From the NCBI RefSeq assembly GCF_008477545.1, contig NZ_VORA01000001.1, positions 1,302,001 through 1,366,000 of the forward strand: a stretch of 64,000 nt of DNA, given 5' to 3'. Shown here piece after piece: positions 57,981-64,000 of this stretch (the first letter of the stretch is position 1; every line of letters starts with the position of its first letter). This DNA is from Roseibium aestuarii (lineage in GTDB: Bacteria; Pseudomonadota; Alphaproteobacteria; Rhizobiales; Stappiaceae). The translations under genes and the position numbers were made by a program. The notes under the pieces are model-generated. The model made no database searches. It saw only the letters and a program-made list of their open reading frames with translations, and was not told the DNA's origin.

Positions 57981-58916
57981 TCAGCGATCGACGATGGTGG
58001 CGCGGCGGCGCAGATCCATCAGGTAGCGGCGGGCCAGCTTCTCGCCTTCCTGCTCGCGCAGCTGGTTTTCCATCTCGGTGCGGGCGGCGATATCGGACTT
58101 GATCTCGCGCTTCTCGCAGACCGCAATCATCTCGAAGCCGCGCGGCGAGGCTTCCGGGGCCGTCAGACGGCCGACTTCGGTCTTGTCGATGGCGCCGCGC
58201 AGATCTTCCGGAATCTCGGTCTCGAGGCGACGGCCGATGGGCATCACCACCACTTCCTTGTACGATCCGAGAACCGTGGCACTCGCGTCACATCCGTTGA
58301 AGGCCGCGCGGATCGCATCGCTCTCGCGCTTGCGCTGGGACTTGAAGCCGCCTCCGGCATTCTTCGGCACGACGACGACCACGCGCTTCAGGTCATATTC
58401 GACGCTGGTCTGCTTGTCCTTCATGTCGGACTTGCGCAGGGCCGCGATGACGTCGCTGTCGTTGATGTCGACGCTGGCGGAGAACCGGCGGCGCACAACC
58501 TGCGACCAGGCGATCTGCGCCTTCAGACGGTCCTTCAGGGTCTGCGGGTCGACGCCGCCCTGACGCAGGGCCTGACCGAGCTGGGCCGGCGACAGCTTCA
58601 CGTTGCGTGCGATAGAGCCGAAGGCGTTGTCCACGTCCGCCTGGCTGACGGAAATGCCCAGACGGCTGGCTTCGGCCAGCTTGATCGTGTCGTCGATCAG
58701 CTCCTGCTCGGCCAGACGCTTGGCGGTAGCGCCCTGCTTGCGCTGTGTGAGCTGCAGCAGCTTGGCGCGCTGGTTCACGTCATAGGTGGTGATCGCCTGA
58801 TCATTGACCACCACGGCGATGGAGGTCTGGGCCAGCACGGGAGCAGCGGCAATCGGCGCGCCCAGCAGGCTGATCGCCAGAAGGAGGGGAGTGAGTGCCG
58901 GCCGCTTGAAAGTCAT
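57981..58916 (-). CDS. surA: Periplasmic SurA-type chaperone / peptidyl-prolyl isomerase
   Basis: Helps fold outer-membrane proteins, fitting its place between lptD and pdxA. It has 311 residues from the ATG at 58916. The signal peptide MTFKRPALTPLLLAISLLG is cleaved after VLAQ. The SurA N-domain (about 30-170) begins TSIAVVVNDQAITTYDV, and one parvulin-like domain follows (about 175-275). It is shorter than the 428-residue Escherichia coli form, which has two parvulin domains. Confidence 0.88.
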   Translation of the reverse strand: MTFKRPALTPLLLAISLLGAPIAAAPVLAQTSIAVVVNDQAITTYDVNQRAKLLQLTQRKQGATAKRLAEQELIDDTIKLAEASRLGISVSQADVDNAFGSIARNVKLSPAQLGQALRQGGVDPQTLKDRLKAQIAWSQVVRRRFSASVDINDSDVIAALRKSDMKDKQTSVEYDLKRVVVVVPKNAGGGFKSQRKRESDAIRAAFNGCDASATVLGSYKEVVVMPIGRRLETEIPEDLRGAIDKTEVGRLTAPEASPRGFEMIAVCEKREIKSDIAARTEMENQLREQEGEKLARRYLMDLRRRATIVDR

Positions 58917-59164
58917 GGGAACCCTGATCTTGTCCTGTCGTGGGCCGGCGCGCATGTCGCTGGCCCCGTGGTCTCGAAAATCCTGTTTCGGGATCTTGCA
59001 CAGTTCCCGAGCTCATTTCAAATCTTGCGCCCGGACCGGTCTGCGGGGCCGGTGGCGGGCTGGGGCGCTTCGCAGCGCCGACCTGCAAGTCCTGCCTCTC
59101 CACCATGTCTCAAATAAGGCGATGGCCGGCGGCCGCTCCGGCCGCAATGCGGACGGCCGTCGGC

Positions 59165-61600
59165 TCAGTTGGTGCCGGAGGAGAACTGGGTGTTGCCGAT
59201 GGTTCTCAGACCAAGCCGCAGATAAATGGTGCGGTCGGTCTGCTCGCTGCTGTCGCTCCGGTCTTCGCCATAGGAGACGGACATGGAGAAGCCCTCGTCG
59301 TCATAACCCAGACCGATGCCGTTCTGCACGATGTCCTTGTTCTCCAGATCATAGCGCAGGTGACCGAAGATGCGCCAGTTTTCCTCCAGCCGCAGGCTGG
59401 TGGAGCCGACGATTTCCTCGCGCGGGTCGTTGATGCCAAGGTTCGGCTGGGCGCCGAGGAAGGCATAGGCAACCGATGAGACAACCGGCCCATAGGTCGC
59501 CGCAGCCTGAGCCTGCAGGCGGCGGACGCGGAAGTCCTCGTCGTCGAGCCGGGCCTGGGCGCCGAAGCGGACCCCGTACTGGGTGTCCATGTACATGCTG
59601 GTCACATAGTCGGACTGACCGGTCGCCAGACCCGAATCCTGCGTCGAACCCAGGATGTCGGTTGTGGTATAGGAGTTCTCGCCGGCAATGTGATAGGAGC
59701 GGCCGATCAGGGCGCTCAGATACTGGCCGTTGTCGAACTGCAGCTTGTAGCGCAGGCCGGTGTTGACCCGGCTGCCGCCTTCCGCCCGGTCAAAGCCGGA
59801 GAACTTGTCCCAGTCAAAGAGGGTGGTGCTGTCGAAGACGATGCTCTGGGCATCCTCGTTCGGCAGCTCGCCGATGCTCGCCTCGTCTGGGCGCACGATC
59901 ACCTGGGCGATGGGTTCGATGATCTGGTTGCCGCCGGTGAAGCCGACGAGCCAGGGATAGCGGTACTCGAGGCCGGCAGCCGGCATGGCGCGGCCGACGA
60001 AGCTGTCGCTGGTGAGCGCGCCCACGTCATTGTCGGCGGACGCGATGAAGAACAGGTCGCCGCGGGCATAGGCAAAGGGCGTGAACACCTGACCCAGCGG
60101 GTCGATGAAGCTGCGGCGCCAGTTGGCTTCGCCGGACAGGCGCGAGAAGGTGCCGTCGATGCCGCGGAACCGGTCGGTGGTCGTGCCGGTGGGGCGGAAG
60201 GCGTCGGTCTCGGCGCGGGTCAGCGAGGTGAAGTTGGCGGTGGTCGAGAACTCGCCGCCGAAGATCGGATCCTCGAACACGTGATCATAGTCGATCACGG
60301 GCATGACGAAGGGCTGCTTGTCCTGGAGCGAGGAGCCGACGGACGAGAACAGCGCCGGGGTCGCGTTGTTTCCGGTGGAGACGTAGTCTTCCTGGCTGAG
60401 CGAGAAGGAATAGGCGCGCACGCTCAGACCGTTGCGGTCCGTGCTGCCCTCCAGATAGATCTCGGACGTCTCGTTGTCGTTGCCGAGCATGGTCATGTCG
60501 TAGTCGCTCAGGACCCGACGGTCGCTCTTGACGGTGATATCCCAGCCGTATTCCCAGTTCGGCGACAGGCTGAACGTGCCGGTCGTGTTAATCGCGCCGC
60601 GCCAGCGCGTGTCACCGCTGGTGCCGACGAATTCACCCGGACGTCCCTGGAAGATGCCGGCACCGGAGAACGTGTACTGGCCGTTCGCGAGCCGGTGGCG
60701 GAACTGGGCGCTTCCCAGCACGCCCTGCTTGCTCAGCGGGGTCAGCGAGGTGGTCAGGTCGTAATGGGGATCGAGCGCCCAGTAATAGGGCAGGGTGACG
60801 CCGTATCCCAGCTTGTCGTTGAAGACGCCCGACGGGATCAGGAACCCGGACTTCCGCTTCACGGTCGGATCCGGCATCGACAGATAGGGCAGGTAGGCGA
60901 TCGGCTGGCCGAAGAACTCGAACGAGGCATCCTCGTAATAGATCATCTGTTCCTGCTGGTCATGGATGATCTTGGCGGCACGAATGCGCCAGAGCGGCGG
61001 CTTTTCCGGATGCGGCGTCTCGCGGGTGTAGACCGTGTAGAGACCGTTCTCGATGGTGGTCGTGTTGCCCTGTGTCCGCGTCGCCTTTTCGGCGAGGAAG
61101 CGGGTGCGCTCGGGCGTGTCGATCTGCAGCGCGTTGGCAAAGCCTTCGGCGAAGTCTTCCGACAGGGTCAGCTCGCGGCTCTGCACCACGTTGCCGCCCG
61201 GCTCCACCATCACCACGTTGCCGCGTGCCGTCAGCGTGCCCACGCCCCGGTCGAAGACCAGCTGGTCCGCATCAAGCGTGTAGCCTGCGTAATAAACCTG
61301 CACGCGGCCGGAGGCGACGATCACGTCCCGGTCGAAATCATAGGTGACCTGCGCGGCTTCGAGCAGCAGCTGCTCGTCTTCGGCCGCGATGTTCTGAACA
61401 AGGTTCGGGTTCAGGCCGGACTGGGCGCGCGCGGCATCGAGCGTTCCGCCTGCCAGCAGCACGGCAAGGCACAGACCGCTGGCGCCGAGCATCAGGCTCG
61501 CGCGCAGGCGCGAGGATCCTGCGCCCGCGGGAGCATCGCTCCGCCGGCCGGTCAGCGCCACGTCAGATCGGGAGTTACAAGACACGCGTTCCCTACCCAT
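59165..61600 (-). CDS. lptD: LPS-assembly protein LptD
   Basis: Outer-membrane beta-barrel that places lipopolysaccharide at the cell surface. It has 811 residues. The N-terminal 60 residues include the signal region (LMLGASGLCLAVLLAGG), then an OstA/LptA-like domain (about 80-205, YDFDRDVIVASGRVQVYYAGYTLDADQLVFDR) and the barrel to the C-terminus. The start overlaps the lptG stop by 8 bases, with an AGGAAG site, so the genes are coupled. Confidence 0.94.
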   Translation of the reverse strand: MGRERVSCNSRSDVALTGRRSDAPAGAGSSRLRASLMLGASGLCLAVLLAGGTLDAARAQSGLNPNLVQNIAAEDEQLLLEAAQVTYDFDRDVIVASGRVQVYYAGYTLDADQLVFDRGVGTLTARGNVVMVEPGGNVVQSRELTLSEDFAEGFANALQIDTPERTRFLAEKATRTQGNTTTIENGLYTVYTRETPHPEKPPLWRIRAAKIIHDQQEQMIYYEDASFEFFGQPIAYLPYLSMPDPTVKRKSGFLIPSGVFNDKLGYGVTLPYYWALDPHYDLTTSLTPLSKQGVLGSAQFRHRLANGQYTFSGAGIFQGRPGEFVGTSGDTRWRGAINTTGTFSLSPNWEYGWDITVKSDRRVLSDYDMTMLGNDNETSEIYLEGSTDRNGLSVRAYSFSLSQEDYVSTGNNATPALFSSVGSSLQDKQPFVMPVIDYDHVFEDPIFGGEFSTTANFTSLTRAETDAFRPTGTTTDRFRGIDGTFSRLSGEANWRRSFIDPLGQVFTPFAYARGDLFFIASADNDVGALTSDSFVGRAMPAAGLEYRYPWLVGFTGGNQIIEPIAQVIVRPDEASIGELPNEDAQSIVFDSTTLFDWDKFSGFDRAEGGSRVNTGLRYKLQFDNGQYLSALIGRSYHIAGENSYTTTDILGSTQDSGLATGQSDYVTSMYMDTQYGVRFGAQARLDDEDFRVRRLQAQAAATYGPVVSSVAYAFLGAQPNLGINDPREEIVGSTSLRLEENWRIFGHLRYDLENKDIVQNGIGLGYDDEGFSMSVSYGEDRSDSSEQTDRTIYLRLGLRTIGNTQFSSGTN

Positions 61601-62687
61601 CTTCCTGATGCAACAGGATGGTCAAACCCATCAGCACCCCAAACAGTCCCGGAGCCCAGGCGGCGACTACAGGCGGCACAATCCCCGCTCCGCCAAAGTC
61701 CTTCGCGAGCTCCGTTAGAACGTAAAGCACGAAGCCAGCGAGGATTCCACCCACAATCATCTTTCCGAGCCCGCCAAACCGGGACACCTTGAGCGAAACT
61801 GCGGCCGCAATCAAAATCATCGCCACCAAAAGCAGGGGACGGGCCAGAAGCGTCTGATATTGAAGGGCATAGCGATAGGCCGGTAATCCGGCATTCTGGG
61901 CCAGCTCGATGAAGCGCGGCAGCTTCCAGAACGAGATTGATTCGGGCGAGCCGATGCTCTCGCGCACTTCCGTCGCCGTCAGGAAGGTGCTGACCTCGTA
62001 GTTCTCGTAGCGCTGCGGATCGGCCTCGGTCGTGTAGACCGTGGCATCCTGCAGATACCAGATCCGGTTGCCGAGCCGGGCTTCGCGCGCCTCCACCCGT
62101 TCCTGGAACAGGCCCGCCTTGTCGAAGGCGAAGATCGTCACGTCGAGGAGCGTCGCGCCGCCGTCGAGCAGCTTCTTGGCCAGGAGCACGCTTTCCCCGT
62201 CCAGCCCGTCCTGACGCACCCAGATGTCATCGGTGGTCTGCATCAGCATGCTGTCGCCGGAGCCGAAGATCCCGGCCGAGACTTCCTCGGATTTCTGCTG
62301 CAGCCAGACCGCACCCGGATTGTAGACCGTCACCGAGAAGGTGCCGAGCACCAGGCCGACCAGAAGCGCGGGCAGGGTGAACTGCCACACCGAAACGCCG
62401 GCTGCCCGCGTCACCACCAATTCGAGCGCCCGGCTGAGCGAGACGAAGGCCGCGATGGAGCCGAAGAGCACCGCGAAGGGGAAGACCTGTTCGAGCAGGA
62501 GCGGAACCCGTAGCAGCGAGATCGCCGCGACCCGCAGCACCGAGAAGCCTTCCCGGTCCGCGCCACGGCGTACCAGTTCCAGCACGTCGAAGAGGAAGAT
62601 GAGCACCGCCGCAAGCAGGAACAGCCCGAGGATCGAGCGCAGGAAGCGGAAGGAGAAATAAAGGGAGAGCGTGCGGCCAAGGAACAT
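61593..62687 (-). CDS. lptG: LPS export permease LptG
   Basis: Transmembrane subunit of the LptB2FG exporter. It has 364 residues from the ATG at 62687, which has a GGAG site upstream; the ATG at 62705 (370 residues) has none. The N-terminus FLGRTLSLYFSFRFLRSILG begins the first helix. A periplasmic jellyroll (about 130-255) is followed by three helices near the C-terminus. It sits 4 bases after lptF. Confidence 0.92.
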   Translation of the reverse strand: MFLGRTLSLYFSFRFLRSILGLFLLAAVLIFLFDVLELVRRGADREGFSVLRVAAISLLRVPLLLEQVFPFAVLFGSIAAFVSLSRALELVVTRAAGVSVWQFTLPALLVGLVLGTFSVTVYNPGAVWLQQKSEEVSAGIFGSGDSMLMQTTDDIWVRQDGLDGESVLLAKKLLDGGATLLDVTIFAFDKAGLFQERVEAREARLGNRIWYLQDATVYTTEADPQRYENYEVSTFLTATEVRESIGSPESISFWKLPRFIELAQNAGLPAYRYALQYQTLLARPLLLVAMILIAAAVSLKVSRFGGLGKMIVGGILAGFVLYVLTELAKDFGGAGIVPPVVAAWAPGLFGVLMGLTILLHQEDG

Positions 62688-62691
62688 GGGG

Positions 62692-63882
62692 TCAGGACGC
62701 TCCATGGCCGGTGCCGGACGGGGTGAGCCGCGCCCAGAGCCGTTCGAAGGCCTCGGTCAGCCGCTCCGCGCGCCGCGCCACGGCGCCCGGCAGGTGCAGG
62801 CGCTGGGACCGGACGATGGACCAGAGGGCCAGGGCAGCGCCCCCCAGCGGAATGACATAGAGCAGGCTCAGCAGCAGCGGATTGGTGCCGGCGATGGCGC
62901 TGGCCCCGAAACCGGCGGTGCGCAGGCCGATGCAGCAGGCGATGGCGCCCAGCGTGATGAGACCGGCGCTCTGGCGGGTGGTGCGCACGCGGCCGAGGAA
63001 GGCGAAGACGACCAGCGCGAAGGAAAGGCAATAGAGCGGCTGGCTGAAGCGCTCGTGCAGTTCCGTGCGCAGCCGGTCCGGATGCTGGTTCGCATAGGCG
63101 TCGTCTGCGGAGGGTGCCAGCAGATCGAAGGTCGAGCGCTCGCTGGCCTTGTAGACCGGTTCGCCGGCTTCCGGGATCAGGCTCGACAGGTCGAAGGCAT
63201 AGGACTGGAAGCGGACGATGGAGATGTCTCCCTCCGACTTCGGCTTGCGCTGGATGGTGCCGTTCTGCATGACCAGAAGCGTGCGGTTGGCCGCCTCGAT
63301 GATCTGGCCGTTCTCGGCCTGATAGGTGAAGGCGGTCGCCTCGTCGCGCGTGTCATGCAGCAGCAGGCCTTCGAGCGTGCCGTTGCCCGAGCGGTTGCGG
63401 ATGTGGAAGGTCAGCCCGTCCTCGACCGAGATGAAGCGGCCGGGCTTGACGATATTGGCCACCAGATCGGCGCGCACCCGGGTCAGCTCGTCGCGCAGCT
63501 GCGCCAGCCCGAGCGGGGCGAGATGCAGCGACATGCTGGCCGCCATCAGGAACACCAGGCCGGAAAACAGCATCACCGGCTTCAGCACCAGAAAGCGAGA
63601 CCCGCCCGTGGCGTTGATGACGATGAGCTCGCTGTCCCCCGACAGGGCATTGAGCACGAGGATGAGCGCGATCATCAGCGCAAAGGGCGCGACGATCACC
63701 AGCAGGAAGGGCATGGCAAGCAGGGTGATGCCGATGAACTGCACCACGGTCTGGCCCTTGGAGGTCACCAGATCGAGCTGACGCAGGGCCTGGGTCGCCC
63801 AGACAACACCGGTCATTGCGCCCAGTGTCATGATGAACACGAAGGCGGTGCGACGGATGATGTAGCGTTCCAGAATTTTCAT
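62692..63882 (-). CDS. lptF: LPS export permease LptF
   Basis: Partner permease of LptG. It has 396 residues. It starts MKILERYIIRRTAFVFIMTLGAMTGVV, with six predicted helices and a periplasmic jellyroll. TGGSRFLVLKPVM near residue 98 is part of the coupling-helix area typical of the YjgP/YjgQ family. It starts the lptF-lptG-lptD block; the ATP-binding LptB is not in the window. Confidence 0.93.
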   Translation of the reverse strand: MKILERYIIRRTAFVFIMTLGAMTGVVWATQALRQLDLVTSKGQTVVQFIGITLLAMPFLLVIVAPFALMIALILVLNALSGDSELIVINATGGSRFLVLKPVMLFSGLVFLMAASMSLHLAPLGLAQLRDELTRVRADLVANIVKPGRFISVEDGLTFHIRNRSGNGTLEGLLLHDTRDEATAFTYQAENGQIIEAANRTLLVMQNGTIQRKPKSEGDISIVRFQSYAFDLSSLIPEAGEPVYKASERSTFDLLAPSADDAYANQHPDRLRTELHERFSQPLYCLSFALVVFAFLGRVRTTRQSAGLITLGAIACCIGLRTAGFGASAIAGTNPLLLSLLYVIPLGGAALALWSIVRSQRLHLPGAVARRAERLTEAFERLWARLTPSGTGHGAS

Positions 63883-63915
63883 GTGCGTCGAACCGGTCCA
63901 GGCTGCCTCTTCTAG

Positions 63916-63929
63916 GGGAAGCGCTTCCC
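63916..63929. promoter_or_regulatory. 14-bp perfect palindrome upstream of lptF
   Basis: GGGAAGCGCTTCCC, 34 bases before the lptF start. The palindrome is perfect and lies in the likely 5' leader or promoter zone, next to a weak TTGATT-15-TATTGC promoter-like pair on the minus strand. A dimeric regulator site or a short hairpin are both possible. Confidence 0.4.
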
Positions 63930-64000
63930 ATCAGCAATAGCACGCCCCTTGGTGAATCAACGCTCAACAAGATTGGTAAAAATCCGTTCATGGTTGAGCG

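Noticed and set aside
59690-61792. 700-codon plus-strand frame
   Set aside because: Antisense shadow of lptD; low-complexity translation without family features.

Overview
The window is high-GC chromosomal DNA from an alphaproteobacterium. The gene orders lptF-lptG-lptD-surA-pdxA-rsmA, fabD-fabG-acpP-fabF-mltG-yicC-gmk, rpsF-rpsR-rplI / dnaB-alr-radA-cvpA-purF-SDR and yfgM-like-bamB-der are typical of that class. A fused cysNC, a TRAP transporter and a complete protocatechuate pathway fit a Hyphomicrobiales/Stappia-like marine or soil heterotroph. The genus is inference only. No rRNA, tRNA, CRISPR array, prophage or insertion sequence was seen.

Layout. 1-1200: gene-free stretch packed with dispersed palindromic repeats. 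1208-6459 (minus): PadR regulator, periplasmic adaptor and RND pump, one operon with a palindrome upstream. 6872-10440: small membrane protein, a 58-residue secreted microprotein, allantoinase PuuE, an AraC regulator and a hypothetical gene. 10577-19136 (minus): beta-ketoadipate block pcaD-C-H-G-I-J-F-B followed by pobA, with divergent pcaQ (19290) and then a TRAP transporter (20422-23409). 23724-27549: cysQ, cysD and cysNC for sulfate activation. 27813-30001: znuC-znuB-zur with a candidate Zur box and no znuA. 30231-33646: an oxidoreductase, then a PilZ protein and a membrane EAL phosphodiesterase in divergent orientation. 33988-38491: YfgM-like/BamB/Der and an inositol-monophosphatase-family gene. 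38747-47860 (minus): SDR, purF, cvpA, radA, alr, dnaB, rplI, rpsR, rpsF. 48113-48960: small AT-richer islet with an unrecognised protein and a 44-codon microORF. 49204-55786: fatty-acid initiation and elongation genes, mltG, yicC, gmk. 55927-63882 (minus): rsmA, pdxA, surA, lptD, lptG, lptF (outer-membrane biogenesis).

How the genes work together. PobA turns 4-hydroxybenzoate into protocatechuate, PcaHG opens the ring, and PcaB, PcaC, PcaD, PcaIJ and PcaF take it to succinyl-CoA and acetyl-CoA. PcaQ probably activates this block from a site centred near -65 of a predicted pcaD promoter, and the TRAP system next to it may import the aromatic acid. The right half is core metabolism: replication, ribosome, fatty acids and envelope assembly.

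The most unusual points are an SDR whose catalytic Tyr is replaced by Gln, an RND pump with a rewired proton-relay pair, two microproteins with good ribosome-binding sites, the AT-rich islet with two competing hairpins, a 24-bp tandem repeat building the His-rich tail of ZnuC, and at least three interspersed palindromic repeat families. I did not find a clearly new multi-gene system; the islet at 48.1-48.9 kb is the best candidate for something undescribed.
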